A stretch of 64,000 bases of DNA from Pectobacterium brasiliense (GTDB taxonomy: Bacteria; Pseudomonadota; Gammaproteobacteria; Enterobacterales; Enterobacteriaceae). The notes beneath the pieces are model-generated. The model ran no database searches, had not been told where the DNA came from, and saw nothing but the letters and a program-made list of their open reading frames with translations. Positions 11,332 to 22,786 of this stretch are shown here, piece after piece (the first letter of the stretch is position 1; the number at the start of each line of letters is the position of its first letter). The stretch spans positions 558,001 to 622,000 of the forward strand of contig NZ_JACGFN010000001.1 of the NCBI RefSeq assembly GCF_016950255.1. The letters are read 5' to 3'. The translations under genes and the position numbers were made by a program.

Positions 11332-12019
11332 AAAGACCTCTGATTTTACCTATCTCGTTTTTTTTAACGAGAAAATAACAAGAGTGAAACAGTGAAACTG
11401 CCACCTCTTTTGACTAGTTATGGGGAGGAAAAACGGCGCTATATTGACGTGATTTTACGGACAGGCAAGTCATTTGACATGTTTTGTTACAAGTGGTTTT
11501 GGTTGTTGGATAAAACTAGAAATTAAATGTTATGCAGAGTTTAATTTCATAACTTTCTTTTGCTTCAAATGATTATATTGGTTTAACCTATTTATTTTTT
11601 ATAAAAGGGATATAATCTGCCTTTTACTTAAAATCAAGACAATATCATTAACTATGAATGAATATGCGGTTTAATGTTTTGCATATCACTAAATATGCAG
11701 TGAGTATAAAAATGCATCAATAGCAGGCAATAAGATAAATATCGATATAGTCACTCAAAGTGACTTTCAATCACTAAATTTTCTATTAAAAATAACTTAT
11801 TAGCCTTAAATAGTGGTTACTTGTACTTTTATACAGGCTTTTTGATAGAGGAATACGCTGCAGTGCACCGAATAAACCGCCTGAGAGCATGGTTGTCTGA
11901 GCCGTAAGATGCAGAGAACACGCGGCTCGCTTTGCTAGTGAGAGAACGAATGACGAGGCGGAGTGTGGAATAACGGAGAGAAGGCCTGGCGAGAGGGGAT
12001 TCCACCAGACCACAGCAGA
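11332..12019. other. Long intergenic region between dtpA and nth
   Basis: 688 bp with no convincing gene. The part 11450-11820 is strongly AT-rich and should include the dtpA promoter. The part from about 11850 to 12010 changes to purine-rich, higher-GC sequence of unknown origin. A 75-codon minus-strand frame (11786-12013) has no recognisable homology, no membrane segment and poor codon structure, and I do not call it. Confidence 0.6.
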
Positions 12020-12655
12020 TTAGGCGTCGACCTTTTCGCCAAATTCACATAAATCTTCAATCAGGCAGGAACCACAGCGCGGTTTACGGGCAATACAGGT
12101 GTAACGACCATGCAGGATTAGCCAGTGATGGCAGTCGACTTTAAATTCTGCCGGAACCACTTTTAGCAGCTTTTCCTCTACCTGTTCGACATTTTTACCC
12201 GGAGCGAATCCTGTCCGGTTACTGACGCGAAAGATGTGCGTATCAACGGCAATCGTTGGCCAGCCAAACGCGGTGTTCAGGACGACGTTTGCCGTTTTTC
12301 GCCCTACGCCGGGTAAGGCTTCCAGCGCGGCACGATCTTCGGGAACCTGTCCCTGATGCTTTTCCAGCAACAAACGGCAGGTTTTGATGACGTTTTCCGC
12401 TTTGCTGTTAAACAGGCCGATCGTCTTGATGTAGTCTTTCACGCCGTCTACACCGAGCTCAAGCAGGGCTTCGGGCGTGTTAGCGACAGGGTAGAGTTTT
12501 GCCGTTGCCTTGTTCACGCTGACATCGGTTGCCTGCGCGGAAAGCAGCACGGCGATGAGCAGCTCAAACGGCGTGCTGAACTGCAATTCAGTGGTCGGAT
12601 GGGGATTGTTGTCGCGTAAACGCGTTAAGATCTCAATCCGCTTAGCCTTATTCAC
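12020..12655 (-). CDS. nth: Endonuclease III
   Basis: A 211-aa bifunctional DNA glycosylase/AP lyase for oxidised pyrimidines. It carries the helix-hairpin-helix [13 protein letters not shown] with catalytic Lys120, the catalytic Asp138 in VDTHIFRV, and the [4Fe-4S] loop at Cys187, 194, 197 and 203 (C-X6-C-X2-C-X5-C). Its start overlaps the rsxE stop by 4 bp, so it is the last gene of the rsxABCDGE-nth operon, the conserved enterobacterial arrangement. Confidence 0.98.
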   Translation of the reverse strand: MNKAKRIEILTRLRDNNPHPTTELQFSTPFELLIAVLLSAQATDVSVNKATAKLYPVANTPEALLELGVDGVKDYIKTIGLFNSKAENVIKTCRLLLEKHQGQVPEDRAALEALPGVGRKTANVVLNTAFGWPTIAVDTHIFRVSNRTGFAPGKNVEQVEEKLLKVVPAEFKVDCHHWLILHGRYTCIARKPRCGSCLIEDLCEFGEKVDA

Positions 12656-13359
12656 AGCGATTCCCCTACGGTGCTGGTTGCCGGTGCCGTTTTTCCTTCG
12701 GCAGAAGCCGCGCGAGCTCGTCGTTGTTTCATTTTCTCATCGATCAAATATTTCACAGCTAGCAGCAATCCCAGACCGATAAATGCGCCCGGTGGCAGCA
12801 TCGCCAGTAGGAAAGGGGAATCGAGGTGAACCACCTCAATGCGCAGCGCTTTAGCCCAACTGCCCAGCAGCAAATCCGCGCCGTCGAATAGCGTACCGTT
12901 ACCCAGAATTTCACGTAGAGAACCGAGCACCACCAGTGCGCTGGTTGCTCCTAACCCCATAGCCAGACCGTCAATGGCGGAAGGGAAAACCGCATTCTTG
13001 GAGGCGAAGGCTTCGGCGCGACCAATAACGATACAGTTCGTCACGATCAGCGGGATAAAAATCCCCAGCGATTGATATAGGCCATAGGCATAGGCGTTGA
13101 TCAACATCTGCACGGTGCTGACCACCGAGGCGATGATCATGACGTAAATGGGAATACGGATTTCCGCTGGCACCCAGCGACGCAGCGCGGAGACGGCCAT
13201 GTTGGTACAGGTAAGAACCAGCGTGGTTGCCAGCCCTAATCCCAGTGCGTTAGTTGCGGTGGATGACACGGCCAGCAGAGGGCAAAGGCCTAGCAATTGA
13301 ACCAGTGCCGAGTTGTTCTTCCATAACCCTTCAACGAAAAGTGCTTTGGTCTGACTCAT
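12652..13359 (-). CDS. rsxE: Electron transport complex subunit RsxE
   Basis: A 235-aa integral membrane subunit of the Rsx (Rnf-like) complex, which keeps SoxR reduced. It has six predicted helices, with the RnfA/E family segments [21 protein letters not shown] and [19 protein letters not shown]. The charged C-terminal tail is cytoplasmic. It overlaps rsxG and nth by 4 bp each, indicating translational coupling. Confidence 0.96.
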   Translation of the reverse strand: MSQTKALFVEGLWKNNSALVQLLGLCPLLAVSSTATNALGLGLATTLVLTCTNMAVSALRRWVPAEIRIPIYVMIIASVVSTVQMLINAYAYGLYQSLGIFIPLIVTNCIVIGRAEAFASKNAVFPSAIDGLAMGLGATSALVVLGSLREILGNGTLFDGADLLLGSWAKALRIEVVHLDSPFLLAMLPPGAFIGLGLLLAVKYLIDEKMKQRRARAASAEGKTAPATSTVGESL

Positions 13360-13985
13360 TGGTTCTCTCCACAGGCGGACAGCGTGTTGATTTGTGGCGG
13401 TAGCGTTTGCAGGTAAAGGGCACTGCGTTTTACGCTGTTAATGACGGCGCGTGGCGTAATGGTGGCGCCGGTAAATTGATCAAACATTCCGCCTTCTTTC
13501 TTCACTGCCCAGCGGGCATCCTGCTCGTTCTGTACCGTTTGTCCGCTGAATCGGGTGATCCAGTCAGAAATTCGTACTTCGATTTTATCACCCAATCCCG
13601 GCGTTTCATGATGCTCGGTAACGCGAACGCCGAGTACCTTACCGTGAAAATCGGCACCAACCAGCAGTCGAATGGCACCAGAATAGCCATCCGGCGCGGT
13701 ACTTTCCAGTGCGGCAGCAACCGGTTCACCGTTCTGGCGGGCGATGAACACGCGGTGTGGCGCTGACGATCCTAGTGCCGGGTTAGTGACAATGTAACAC
13801 TCTTTTTGCATGTCACTATTGTATAACTCGGCGGGAACGACCTGATCCAACAGCATTTTTTGCTGTAGCATGGCCTGATGCGAGATCGTCGGTTCCGTCA
13901 GCATGTTTACCACGGCAGTGACTGCGGTAGTGGACGCGGCGAACAGGGCCAGTGTTGTCGCGTGGCGGCGCATTGTTGTTATCAT
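13356..13985 (-). CDS. rsxG: Electron transport complex subunit RsxG
   Basis: A 209-aa subunit with one N-terminal membrane anchor (about residues 9-30) and a periplasmic FMN-binding domain. The covalent FMN site is the motif TGAT (Thr175), corresponding to the S(T)GAT motif of RnfG/Nqr[14 protein letters not shown] is the conserved region before it. It overlaps rsxE by 4 bp and lies 10 bp after rsxD. Confidence 0.96.
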   Translation of the reverse strand: MITTMRRHATTLALFAASTTAVTAVVNMLTEPTISHQAMLQQKMLLDQVVPAELYNSDMQKECYIVTNPALGSSAPHRVFIARQNGEPVAAALESTAPDGYSGAIRLLVGADFHGKVLGVRVTEHHETPGLGDKIEVRISDWITRFSGQTVQNEQDARWAVKKEGGMFDQFTGATITPRAVINSVKRSALYLQTLPPQINTLSACGENQ

Positions 13986-13995
13986 GGGCGTCTCC

Positions 13996-15051
13996 TCAGC
14001 GATGGTGGCCGTAAGCGCGTGGCTTAGTGTAATAGTCGATCAGCGGCACGGTGATGTTTGCCAGCAGAACGGCAAACGCGACGCCGTCCGGATAGCCACC
14101 GTAGGTACGAATCAGCCAGACCAGTAGCCCAATCAGTGCCCCAAAAATCAGACGTCCCCGGTTGGTGGTTGACGCGGTAACAGGATCGGTCGCAATGAAA
14201 AAGGCACCGAGCATCGTCGCCCCGGACAGCAGGTGTAGCATCGGTGGCGCGAATTTCTCCGGCGAAATGATCCAGCTTAGTGAGGCGCAGAACATGAGCG
14301 ACAGCAGGAAACTGACCGGAATATGCCAGCGAATGGTGCCGCGCATCAGCAAAAACAGTCCGCCGATAAGAAAACCGATATTCACCCATTGCCAGCCAAT
14401 GCCAGACAGCGATTGGGCAAACATCGGCTGTTGCAGAATGTCCTGCGGCGTTTGGCCGGAGCGCAGGCTGGTTTTAAACGTGTCCAGCGGGGTAGCCTGA
14501 CTGACGCCATCAACGTTGTGCATCAGCTGCTGCATGGTGTACCCGTCAGGCGTGTGTCCGGTAAAGATGATAACTAACGCATCATGGAAACCGACGGGAA
14601 TGGTTTGCAGCGGCGCGGGCGGTAGCCAGCTCGTCATCTGGACTGGGAAAGAGATCAGCAGCACCACATAGCCAATCATCGCGGGGTTAAAAGGGTTTTG
14701 CCCTAAGCCGCCATACAGCTGTTTAGCGATAATAATGGCGAAGACGGTTGCCATGACCACCATCCACCAGGGGGCAAGCGGTGGCAGACTGATGCCGAGC
14801 AGCACGGCGGTCAATAGTGCAGAGTTGTCTGCCAACGTGGTGCGCACGGCGAACTTTCTCAGTGACAGTGTCACACCTTCTGCAATAAGCGCGGTAGCGG
14901 ACGCCAGCCCAACCTGAATCAGGTTACCGTAGCCAAAGAAGTAATACTGCGCCAGCATACCCGGCAGACAGGCCAAAATGACCAGCAGCATGATGCGCTG
15001 TGTGCGCTGCTGGTTATGTGTGAACGGTGAACTCGCAATTCTAAAAGCCAT
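13996..15051 (-). CDS. rsxD: Electron transport complex subunit RsxD
   Basis: A 351-aa RnfD/NqrB-family membrane subunit with about nine to ten helices. Thr187, in the SQATPLD segment, is the expected covalent FMN attachment residue (E. coli SGATPLD). [12 protein letters not shown] and [17 protein letters not shown] are other family signatures. Its start codon directly abuts the rsxC stop, with no gap. Confidence 0.96.
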   Translation of the reverse strand: MAFRIASSPFTHNQQRTQRIMLLVILACLPGMLAQYYFFGYGNLIQVGLASATALIAEGVTLSLRKFAVRTTLADNSALLTAVLLGISLPPLAPWWMVVMATVFAIIIAKQLYGGLGQNPFNPAMIGYVVLLISFPVQMTSWLPPAPLQTIPVGFHDALVIIFTGHTPDGYTMQQLMHNVDGVSQATPLDTFKTSLRSGQTPQDILQQPMFAQSLSGIGWQWVNIGFLIGGLFLLMRGTIRWHIPVSFLLSLMFCASLSWIISPEKFAPPMLHLLSGATMLGAFFIATDPVTASTTNRGRLIFGALIGLLVWLIRTYGGYPDGVAFAVLLANITVPLIDYYTKPRAYGHHR

Positions 15052-17313
15052 TTATTCCTCTTGATATGACGATGCCTGCGCGGCTTTACGGGCTTTAACG
15101 CGCGCGATAGCGGCAGCAACGGCAGCCTTACGTGGATCTTCTGGCTCTTGTACTTCAACAACGGCGCTAGGCTCTGCCACCACGTCAGGAGCAGCCGACG
15201 GAACAGGCTCTTCCACGGTTGTTGCAGATTGCTGTGCAGCTTTACGGGCTTTAACGCGAGCGATAGCGGCAGCAACGGCAGCCTTACGTGGATCTTCTGG
15301 CTCTTGTACTTCAACAACGGCGCTTGGCTCTGCCACCACGTCAGGAGCAGCCGACGGAACAGGCTCTTCCGTGTTTGTTGCAGGCTTCTGCGCGGCTTTA
15401 CGGGCTTTAACGCGCGCGATAGCGGCGGCCACGGCAGCCTTACGCGGATCTTCTGGCTCTTGCATTTCAACAACGGCAATCGGTTCTGCCGCCACGTTGG
15501 AAACCGCAGGCGTCGCCGCTTCTTCCGTGCTTCCTACCTCAGACTGCTGTGCAGCCTTACGCGCTTTAACACGTGCAAGGGCGGCGGCCACGGCTGCTTT
15601 GCGTGGATCGTCAAGCTCGGCAGAGGGAACCTCGACCGTAGGCGCTTCTTGTTGCGCCTGTCGTTCACGTAACTGTTCTTCACGTGACCGTTCTTCACGT
15701 ACTAATGCCTTACGGGCAGCCCGTGCGGCGATGGCGGCACTGTTATCCGGCTCTGCATCAGGGATTACCTCGATTGGCGAACCGACCTCGGTTGCGGCGG
15801 TTTGCTTACGGCGTACGCGCTCCAGCGCGGCCTGAACGGCATCTTTATCCGTGGTGGATACGCCAGCCGCCGCCTTTTTATGACGCAGTTCGCGTGCCGC
15901 TTTTTCCCGCTCCAGACGAGCCTGTTTAGCATCAAAGCGCACTTTGGCCTGTGCGGCACGCTGAGCCTCTTCGTCGATGGCCCGAATTTCGGCTTTTTCC
16001 TGACGGTAGTACTGCACTAGCGGAATATTGCTGGGACAGACGTAAGCGCAGGCACCGCATTCAATGCAGTCAAACAGATGGTGATTGCGGGCTTTTTCGT
16101 GTTCTTGTCCGCGGCTGAACCAGTAAAGCTGCTGCGGTAAAAGGCCTGCCGGACAGGCATCGGCACATTTGCTACAGCGAATGCAGGATTGTTCTTCAGC
16201 AACCGGCTCCATTTCCGTATGTGACGGCGCGAGCAGGCAGTTGCTGATTTTAACGATAGGGACATCCAGCGACGGCAGGGTAAAGCCCATCAGCGGACCG
16301 CCCATCACCACCATCGGTTGCTTATTGACGTGGAAGCCACCCTGTTTGAGCAGGTGGCGCACTGGTGTCCCCAGTCGTGCCCAGACGTTACCAGGCTGGC
16401 GCAAGGCTTCACCGGTCAGCGTCACCACGCGTTCGGTGAGCGGCTCGCCGTCGATCACGGCACGTTTGATGGCGAAAGCCGTTCCAACGTTCTGCATCAG
16501 TACGCCAATGGCGGCGGAGTGTTTACCGAACGGGACTTCCTTGCCAGTCAGAATCTTGGTGAGCTGCTTGGCACCGCCTGACGGATACTTGGTTGGGATG
16601 ACGCGTAGCTGCATATCGCTACGGTTACCCAGGGCCAGCCGCAGGGCGCTGATGGCTTCCGGTTTGTTATCTTCGATCCCAATCAAAATGCGTTTCGGCT
16701 GCAACAGGAATGACAGGATCTCGACGCCCTGAATAATCTCCTCGGCGCACTCTTGCATGAGTCGATCGTCAGCGGTGATATAGGGTTCACACTCTGCGCC
16801 GTTGATAATCAGGGTTTCAATCCCGCGCATCCCGCCTTGTAACTTGGCGGCGGTAGGGAAGCCAGCGCCGCCCAAGCCCGCAATGCCCGCCTGATGCAGA
16901 TGGGCAAGCAGGGTATCGACGCTTTGTGCACGGTAATCCGTCAAGGTCTGGCGTTCGCACCAGCGATCTTCGCCATCCGGCACGATGATGATGCTGAGTT
17001 CGGACAAGCCAGACGGGTGCGCCGTCGTGTGCTGACGAATCGCGTTCACCGTTCCTGATGTCGGTGCGTGAACGGGCAGCGTGCGGCCTTTTCCCCGCGT
17101 TAACGGTTGACCGCGCAGGACTTTATCGCCGACGCTGACGCAGATCTCGCCTTCCGGCCCAAGATGCTGCTTGAGCGGAATAATGAACTGTTCTGGTAGC
17201 GGAATCTGGCGCAGCGGCGTCTGGCTGGACTGCATCTTCATTTCCGGCGGATGAATGCCTCCGTCGAAATCCCAGATCCTGTCTTTTTTAAAGGCGGAAA
17301 ACAGCTTAAGCAT
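15052..17313 (-). CDS. rsxC: Electron transport complex subunit RsxC
   Basis: A 753-aa peripheral NADH/ferredoxin-site subunit (E. coli 740). It contains a GGIHPPEMK start, a glycine-rich [20 protein letters not shown]-binding loop, the segment [17 protein letters not shown], and two [4Fe-4S] clusters ([12 protein letters not shown] and [12 protein letters not shown]). A long Ala/Lys/Arg-rich C-terminal tail follows, with four copies of a [25 protein letters not shown] unit, the last three at an exact 52-aa spacing. It overlaps rsxB by 8 bp and abuts rsxD. Confidence 0.96.
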   Translation of the reverse strand: MLKLFSAFKKDRIWDFDGGIHPPEMKMQSSQTPLRQIPLPEQFIIPLKQHLGPEGEICVSVGDKVLRGQPLTRGKGRTLPVHAPTSGTVNAIRQHTTAHPSGLSELSIIIVPDGEDRWCERQTLTDYRAQSVDTLLAHLHQAGIAGLGGAGFPTAAKLQGGMRGIETLIINGAECEPYITADDRLMQECAEEIIQGVEILSFLLQPKRILIGIEDNKPEAISALRLALGNRSDMQLRVIPTKYPSGGAKQLTKILTGKEVPFGKHSAAIGVLMQNVGTAFAIKRAVIDGEPLTERVVTLTGEALRQPGNVWARLGTPVRHLLKQGGFHVNKQPMVVMGGPLMGFTLPSLDVPIVKISNCLLAPSHTEMEPVAEEQSCIRCSKCADACPAGLLPQQLYWFSRGQEHEKARNHHLFDCIECGACAYVCPSNIPLVQYYRQEKAEIRAIDEEAQRAAQAKVRFDAKQARLEREKAARELRHKKAAAGVSTTDKDAVQAALERVRRKQTAATEVGSPIEVIPDAEPDNSAAIAARAARKALVREERSREEQLRERQAQQEAPTVEVPSAELDDPRKAAVAAALARVKARKAAQQSEVGSTEEAATPAVSNVAAEPIAVVEMQEPEDPRKAAVAAAIARVKARKAAQKPATNTEEPVPSAAPDVVAEPSAVVEVQEPEDPRKAAVAAAIARVKARKAAQQSATTVEEPVPSAAPDVVAEPSAVVEVQEPEDPRKAAVAAAIARVKARKAAQASSYQEE
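15060..15620 (-). repeat. 156-bp tandem repeat inside rsxC
   Basis: Nearly identical direct repeats with a 156-bp period: the sequence TTGTACTTCAACAACGGCGCT begins at 15148 and recurs at 15304, and as TTGCATTTCAACAACGGC at about 15460. A more diverged fourth unit lies around 15545-15620. The period is a multiple of three, so copy number can change without breaking the frame. The units encode the Ala/Lys-rich helical tail of RsxC. Confidence 0.92.
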
Positions 17314-17884
17314 GTCGTTCTACTTGAATAACGCGTACTGGAATCGTATCGAGATCCCATTTCCAGTTAGCGGGAGTCGGCGCGATAGGACGTAATTCGA
17401 TACAGTCCGTCGGGCAAGGGGAGACGCAGAGATCGCAGCCGGTGCACAAGTCGCTGACGACGGTGTGTACCGCTTTGGTACTGCCGATGATGGCATCAAC
17501 CGGACAGGCCTGAATACACTTGGTGCAGCCAATGCAGTTGCTTTCATCGATCCAGGCAACCTGGCGTGCGGGAGCTTGAACGTCGGCGTCACCTTCCAGC
17601 GGCTGCGGATCGACGTTGAGCTTTTCAGCCAGCTTCAGCATCATCGCTTCGCCGCCGGGGCCGCATTTATTAATACTTTCACCATTCAGCGCGACCGCTT
17701 CGGCGTAAGGCCGACAGCCGGGGTAGCCGCATTGGCCGCACTGGCTTTGTGGCAGCATGGCTTCCACTTCTTCTACGATCGGATCGTTTTCGACTTCAAA
17801 CCGACGGGAGGCGTAGCCAAGCACCAGGCCGAATGCCAGCGCGAGGGCGCTGAGTGCCGCAATGGCAATCCAGATAGCGATCAT
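17306..17884 (-). CDS. rsxB: Electron transport complex subunit RsxB
   Basis: A 192-aa iron-sulfur subunit. It has an N-terminal membrane anchor (about 3-23), a [15 protein letters not shown] cluster motif, then two ferredoxin-type clusters [12 protein letters not shown] and [12 protein letters not shown]. It passes electrons between RsxC and the membrane flavin subunits. Its ATG shares one base with the rsxA stop (TGATG), and its end overlaps rsxC by 8 bp. Confidence 0.97.
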   Translation of the reverse strand: MIAIWIAIAALSALALAFGLVLGYASRRFEVENDPIVEEVEAMLPQSQCGQCGYPGCRPYAEAVALNGESINKCGPGGEAMMLKLAEKLNVDPQPLEGDADVQAPARQVAWIDESNCIGCTKCIQACPVDAIIGSTKAVHTVVSDLCTGCDLCVSPCPTDCIELRPIAPTPANWKWDLDTIPVRVIQVERHA

Positions 17885-18465
17885 CAGAATTTCACCAGTC
17901 CGGTAAAGCCCATAAACGCCAGCGACATCAGGCCTGCGGTGATCAGCGCGATAGATGAACCGCGGAACGGCGCAGGAATATCCGACACGGCGAGACGCTC
18001 ACGAATGGCGGCAAAAAGCACCATTACCAGCGAGAAGCCAGCCGCGCCGCCGAAACCATAAATCGTCGATTGCAGGAAACCGTGTGACAGGTTGATGTTG
18101 AGCAGAACAACGCCAAGCACTGCACAGTTGGTGGTAATCAGCGGCAGGAAGATCCCCAGCAGGCGATACAGCTCAGGGCTGACTTTGCGCACGAACATCT
18201 CGGAAAACTGCACCACAACGGCGAGCACCAGAATAAAAGCCATGGTGCGCAAATAGAGAATATCGAGCGGAACGAGAATAAATTCGTTGATCAGCCAAGA
18301 GAACATGGAGCCCAGCGTCATAACAAACGTGGTCGCCATGCCCATGCCAATTGCCGCCTCGAGTTTTTTGGACACGCCCATAAAGGGGCACAGCCCAAGA
18401 AACTTCACTAAGACGAAATTATTTACCAGAAGGATGCTAACAAAGAGCAATGCGTATTCGGTCAT
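17884..18465 (-). CDS. rsxA: Electron transport complex subunit RsxA
   Basis: A 193-aa membrane subunit with six helices, homologous to RsxE ([19 protein letters not shown] and [17 protein letters not shown]). It is the first gene of the operon. The frame reaches 18531, but the ATG at 18463-18465 gives [17 protein letters not shown], the family N-terminus. A GC-rich stem (CCCCTTCAAGGGG, about 18550-18562) lies upstream. Confidence 0.96.
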   Translation of the reverse strand: MTEYALLFVSILLVNNFVLVKFLGLCPFMGVSKKLEAAIGMGMATTFVMTLGSMFSWLINEFILVPLDILYLRTMAFILVLAVVVQFSEMFVRKVSPELYRLLGIFLPLITTNCAVLGVVLLNINLSHGFLQSTIYGFGGAAGFSLVMVLFAAIRERLAVSDIPAPFRGSSIALITAGLMSLAFMGFTGLVKF

Positions 18466-18681
18466 TACGGTGCCTAGAAAACAAAACCGGACTATTATCA
18501 GGCATTGTTGGGTTTTCGACAACATACCCAAAGTAGGGTTATCGCCGTCCCCTTCAAGGGGCGGAAGGTCAGATTCGCTTAATAACAGAAGCGCCGGGCT
18601 ATTATACAGTAACGAGCTGAGCGTTCTGCGTAATAGCCCGGAAGGAAATTATTGCATAACTATTCTTTTTGTTACTAGCAA

Positions 18682-18897
18682 CTACAGAACGTGATGCCAG
18701 ACGGATTTTGGCACGCAGCCGAGATCGAACAAGCGCCCGCCGGATGCCAACTCAGCCCGTCGATGGTCCGCTGCACGATACATGTTGATGATTTCCTGAC
18801 TGTCTGTCAGAGAATAATTGAGGTGATCAAAGAGTTTTTCCAGACTTTCTGTTGAGCTGACTTTCCTGAATTTGAGCAAATAGTCATGAACGGTCAT
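18682..18897 (-). CDS. cnu: OriC-binding nucleoid-associated protein Cnu (YdgT), Hha family
   Basis: A 71-aa Hha/YmoA-family protein, the same length as E. coli Cnu, with [20 protein letters not shown] and the invariant [21 protein letters not shown] segment. It partners with H-NS/StpA to repress horizontally acquired genes and also binds oriC-type DNA. A longer frame to 19002 is rejected because the ATG at 18897 matches [12 protein letters not shown]. It sits upstream of rsxA, as in E. coli. The 289 bp between it and araA hold no gene I can support. Confidence 0.95.
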   Translation of the reverse strand: MTVHDYLLKFRKVSSTESLEKLFDHLNYSLTDSQEIINMYRAADHRRAELASGGRLFDLGCVPKSVWHHVL

Positions 18898-19186
18898 GGT
18901 GATTGGTCTAATAGTTATGTGGTTGAGATGACTAAGTATATTCAAGCAAGAAAGCCTGTCTAGAGGGGGATGTAATAAAGTACGCTTATTTTTCAACAAC
19001 AAACAAATGAAAATGAAAAATAATGGATTGACAGAAAAATGTTATGGCGTTTCGGGGAATGTTGGGCGACAGGGCGATGGAAAATCGGAGCGTGAGATGG
19101 AAAAGGCGTATAGATAAAAAGTACCGATAAAGGGGGCAGATTGTTCACGGACACTATCCATAGACAACCGGCCCCTGAGTGCGGGC

Positions 19187-20692
19187 TTAGCGGCTACAAA
19201 GTTTGTAATACACCTCGTTCCAGCGCAGCGCATCTTTGAATTCGTGGAGGCGGGTTTCGTTGTCGATCACCAGCAGTTCAATGTTCTGCATCTCGGCGTA
19301 GAGCCGCATGTGTTCGAGATCCAACGCCTGACTAAAGACAGTGTGGTGCGCACCGCCAGCCAGAATCCAGGCTTCGGCCGCCACTTCCAGCGACGGTTGG
19401 GCTTTCCAGATGGCACGGGCAACCGGCAGTTTCGGCAGCGGGCGCGGCTGTTCGATGGTATCGACCAGATTAACCAGCATTCTGAAACGGTCGCCCATGT
19501 CGATCACGCTGGCGTTGAGGGACGGCCCAGCCGGCGTTGAGAAAATCAAACGGGCAGGGTCGGCTTTGCCGCCAATACCAAGGTATTGTGCATCCAGAAT
19601 CGGTTTCTGTTCTTTCGCAATCGTCGGGCAGACTTCCAGCATGTGGGAACCGACGACCAGATCGTTACCGTTCTGGAAGTTATAGGTGTAGTCCTCCATG
19701 AAGGACGTCCCACCCGACAACCCGCCGGCCATCACTTTCATAATGCGCAGCAGCGCGGCGGTTTTCCAGTCGCCTTCGCCACCGAAGCCGTAGCCTTGCT
19801 GCATCAGACGCTGTACCGCCAGCCCCGGCAGCTGTTTCAAACCGTACAGGTTTTCAAAATCGGTGGTGAACGCGTGATAGCCGCCTTGTTCCAAAAAGCG
19901 CTTCATCCCGAGTTCAATCTGTGCGGCATCCAGCAGGTTCTGACGGTTCGCGCCGTTGAGTTTCACCGCGTCTGTTAACTGGTAGCTGGCTTCGTACTCT
20001 TCGACCAGCGCATCGATATCGCCTTTGGATACGGCATCGACCACGGCGGTTAAATCGCCCAGCCCCCAGGCGCTGACGGAATAACCGAATTGGATCTGTG
20101 CCCCGACTTTATCGCCTTCGGTGACGGCGACTTCACGCATGTTGTCACCAAAGCGTGCAACCTTCAGCTGTTTGCTTTCCTGAATGGCGGCGGCAACCCG
20201 CATCCATTTGCCGATACGGGTATGGGCGTTCTTATCCTGCCAGTGGCCGACGACAACCTGATGCGCCTGCCGCATCCGGGCACCGATGAAGCCAAATTCA
20301 CGTCCACCGTGCGCGGTTTGGTTCAGGTTCATGAAATCCATGTCCATGGTGTCCCACGGCACTTCGGCGTTGAACTGGGTATGGAATTGCAGCAGTGGTT
20401 TACTGAGGACGCTCAGACCGCCAATCCACATTTTGGCCGGAGAGAAGGTGTGCAGCCAGGTCAGCAGGCCAATACAGTTATCCTGATAGTTGGCATCGCG
20501 GCACAGTGCCAGAATTTCGTCCGGCGTTTTCACCAGCGGTTTCAGTACCAGTTTAACGGGCAGGTTGGCCTGTTGATTCAATCCGGCGACGACTTTTTCC
20601 GCGTTCTCTTTTACCTGACGTAACGTTTCCGGCCCGTAGAGGTGTTGGCTACCGATGACGAACCAGACTTCAAGCTGCTTAAAATGATCCAT
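19187..20692 (-). CDS. araA: L-arabinose isomerase
   Basis: A 501-aa enzyme (E. coli 500) converting L-arabinose to L-ribulose. It has the N-terminal [13 protein letters not shown], the [16 protein letters not shown] segment, catalytic-region [15 protein letters not shown] and the metal-binding [10 protein letters not shown]. It lies 36 bp downstream of araB. No araD follows; the next gene is cnu. Confidence 0.98.
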   Translation of the reverse strand: MDHFKQLEVWFVIGSQHLYGPETLRQVKENAEKVVAGLNQQANLPVKLVLKPLVKTPDEILALCRDANYQDNCIGLLTWLHTFSPAKMWIGGLSVLSKPLLQFHTQFNAEVPWDTMDMDFMNLNQTAHGGREFGFIGARMRQAHQVVVGHWQDKNAHTRIGKWMRVAAAIQESKQLKVARFGDNMREVAVTEGDKVGAQIQFGYSVSAWGLGDLTAVVDAVSKGDIDALVEEYEASYQLTDAVKLNGANRQNLLDAAQIELGMKRFLEQGGYHAFTTDFENLYGLKQLPGLAVQRLMQQGYGFGGEGDWKTAALLRIMKVMAGGLSGGTSFMEDYTYNFQNGNDLVVGSHMLEVCPTIAKEQKPILDAQYLGIGGKADPARLIFSTPAGPSLNASVIDMGDRFRMLVNLVDTIEQPRPLPKLPVARAIWKAQPSLEVAAEAWILAGGAHHTVFSQALDLEHMRLYAEMQNIELLVIDNETRLHEFKDALRWNEVYYKLCSR

Positions 20693-20728
20693 GATGACTC
20701 CTGTAACGTGATCCCCAGAGGGATAAAA

Positions 20729-22414
20729 TTAGTTTTTTGCCGTAGACGTTGGGCTATAGGCCGGTTCCGCTAGGCTGCACCACTGCTGATAGCGCTCATA
20801 AAGCTGCTGATAACGGGCGACGCGCTGGCTGTCTGGCATTAAGGTGCGCTCGATGCCGCTGGCCATATGCTGCTGTGCAGTAGGAATATCGCCGTGAACG
20901 CCAGCGGCGACGGCGGCAAAGATCGCTGCGCCGAGTGCACAGCACTGATCGGAAGCGACGATCTGCAAGGGACGATTCATCACGTCGGTACACACCTGCA
21001 TGATGACGGGGGATTTCCGCGCGATGCCGCCCAGCGCCAGCACGTTCTCGACGGGAACGCCCTGATCTTCAAAGCATTCCATAATCGCGCGCGCGCCAAA
21101 GGCCGTCGCCGCAATGAAACCGCCGAACAGCGTGGGGGCATCGGTGCCCAGATTGAGATCGGTAATCACGCCTTTCAGGCGCTGATTGGCGAACGGTGTT
21201 CGGCGGCCGTTGAACCAGTCCAGCACGACAGGCAGGTGATCCAGCGTCGGATTCTCCGCCCAGCTGTGCGTGAGTCGCTCCAGCAGTTTGCCTTCCATCG
21301 CCTGTAATGACGTTTTGAGTTCAGGATGATCTTTCGCTGCTTCCTGTAATGACCAGCCTAGCAGTCGCCCAAACCAGGCATACATGTCGCCGAAGGCGGA
21401 CTGCCCGGCTTCGAGGCCGATATAGCCGGGAACCACGCTGCCGTCGACTTGCCCACAGATACCCGCGATGGTGCGATCGGCAATGCGTGCGTCGTCGGCG
21501 ATCAGAATGTCGCAGGTGGACGTGCCAATCACTTTGACCAGCGTATACGGCTGTGCGCCTGCGCCGACGGTGCCGACGTGGCAGTCAAACGCGCCGCCCG
21601 AGAGGATAACCGTTTCGGGGATGCCGAGCCGCTGCGCCCACTCGGCGGTGATGGTGCCGACCGGCTGTTCGGCGGTCCAGGTATCGGTAAACAGTGGGTA
21701 CTGTAATGTCTCCGTCAGGCAGGGATCGAGTGCGTGCAAGAAGTCTTTTGGCGGCAGTCCGCCCCAGCTCGGATGCCAGAGTGATTTGTGCCCGGCACTG
21801 CACCGTCCACGGCGAATATCGGCAGGTGCCTGCGTACCGGAAAGCAGGGCAGGCACCCAATCGCACAGTTCGATCCAGGAAACGGCGGCATGACGCACCG
21901 CCGCGTCGGCGCGGGAAACATGCAGGATTTTGGCCCAGAACCACTCGGACGAATAAACGCCGCCGATATAGCGGGTGTAATCCGGGAATTGGCCACTCCG
22001 GCACAGCGCGTTGATGGCTTCCGCCTCTTCTATTGCCGTGTGGTCTTTCCACAGCACGAACATGGCGTTGGGGTTGTCGGCAAACTCGGGGCGTAGGGCG
22101 AGGATCTGACCTTGCTCATCAATCGGTGCGGGGGTTGACCCGGTGGAGTCCACGCCAATACCGATGATGTTCTGCCGCTGTTCGTTCGTCAGGCGTGAAA
22201 CGACGACCTTAACTGCCTGTTCCAGCGATTCAATATAGTCCAGTGGATGGTGTCGGAACTGGTTGTTGGCAGGCTGACAATATTTCCCCTCGCGCCAGCG
22301 GGGGTAGTAGACCACTTCTGTTTCCAGCTCTTGCCCGCTTTGGCAGTCAACGGCTAAGGCGCGTACCGAATCACTGCCGAAGTCGAGACCAATCGTAATA
22401 GCGCCCGCACTCAT
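20729..22414 (-). CDS. araB: Ribulokinase
   Basis: A 561-aa FGGY-family kinase that phosphorylates L-ribulose. It has the N-terminal phosphate-binding [17 protein letters not shown], the [11 protein letters not shown] motif, [11 protein letters not shown], and the C-terminal adenosine motif [14 protein letters not shown]. The start ATG at 22414 follows GAGGAG. It is the first gene of the minus-strand araBA operon, which faces away from araFGH across a shared control region. Confidence 0.97.
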   Translation of the reverse strand: MSAGAITIGLDFGSDSVRALAVDCQSGQELETEVVYYPRWREGKYCQPANNQFRHHPLDYIESLEQAVKVVVSRLTNEQRQNIIGIGVDSTGSTPAPIDEQGQILALRPEFADNPNAMFVLWKDHTAIEEAEAINALCRSGQFPDYTRYIGGVYSSEWFWAKILHVSRADAAVRHAAVSWIELCDWVPALLSGTQAPADIRRGRCSAGHKSLWHPSWGGLPPKDFLHALDPCLTETLQYPLFTDTWTAEQPVGTITAEWAQRLGIPETVILSGGAFDCHVGTVGAGAQPYTLVKVIGTSTCDILIADDARIADRTIAGICGQVDGSVVPGYIGLEAGQSAFGDMYAWFGRLLGWSLQEAAKDHPELKTSLQAMEGKLLERLTHSWAENPTLDHLPVVLDWFNGRRTPFANQRLKGVITDLNLGTDAPTLFGGFIAATAFGARAIMECFEDQGVPVENVLALGGIARKSPVIMQVCTDVMNRPLQIVASDQCCALGAAIFAAVAAGVHGDIPTAQQHMASGIERTLMPDSQRVARYQQLYERYQQWCSLAEPAYSPTSTAKN

Positions 22415-22786
22415 GCTTTGCTCCTCATTAATCCCAGATCGTTGGTGTTTACGATGGCAGGGATAACGAGAGGCGGTGAGGAGCGGTTAGCTGGAAGTAT
22501 GTATTTTTCTGTCGCCCGCAGCCATTTTGTGAAGCCGGTCAAAGGTTAATGATTGGTTAAATTCGCTAAATGTATGCACAAACCTGTCATTGTTCCGGAC
22601 TGTGATAAAGCTCTACATTCTTACCGGGAATAACGACTAAAACATAAAGCGTCTGAATGCTACTGAGTAAAGGAATCGTGCTAAGTCTGTGTTTTTCCTT
22701 TATCCAGACCGGAAATACCCTACCAGGAACTCGAACTCGTTTCAGCGTTGCTGACGAATGAAAAGATAATTACACCGGAGAACATC
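22415..22786. promoter_or_regulatory. Divergent araBA / araFGH control region
   Basis: 372 bp between the divergent ara operons. It contains a good CRP box (listed separately), a second TGTGA half-site at 22601-22605, and AraC-like half-site cores: TTTATCCA at 22699-22706 pointing toward araF, and GGATAA at 22461-22466 (TTATCC toward araB). The AraC sites are pattern guesses from the E. coli araI consensus and remain unproven. Confidence 0.6.
22528..22543. promoter_or_regulatory. Candidate CRP-binding site
   Basis: TGTGA-AGCCGG-TCAAA matches 9 of 10 bases of the TGTGA-N6-TCACA CRP consensus and lies about in the middle of the araB/araF divergent region, where CRP acts in other enterobacterial ara systems. 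Confidence 0.55.

Noticed and set aside
11478..11497. Ter-like TTGTAACAAAA (minus strand) upstream of dtpA
   Set aside because: Lacks T at the key AACTA position and the ATG side; likely chance in AT-rich DNA.
11786..12013. 75-codon minus-strand open frame upstream of dtpA
   Set aside because: No recognisable homology, no plausible protein features, and it crosses the composition change; treated as chance.
15060..15620. CRISPR array
   Set aside because: The regular repeats here are 156-bp coding repeats in rsxC, not short repeats with unique spacers. No other array-like pattern was seen in the window.
15371..16732. Long open frames on the plus strand opposite rsxC
   Set aside because: Shadows of the GC-rich, repeat-bearing rsxC gene; no ribosome sites or homologues.
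20136..20153. Ter-like CGCATGTTGTCACCAAAG inside araA
   Set aside because: Matches many Ter positions, including C6, but breaks the essential TTGTAAC core (C for A) and is explained by conserved AraA coding sequence (GDNMREV).
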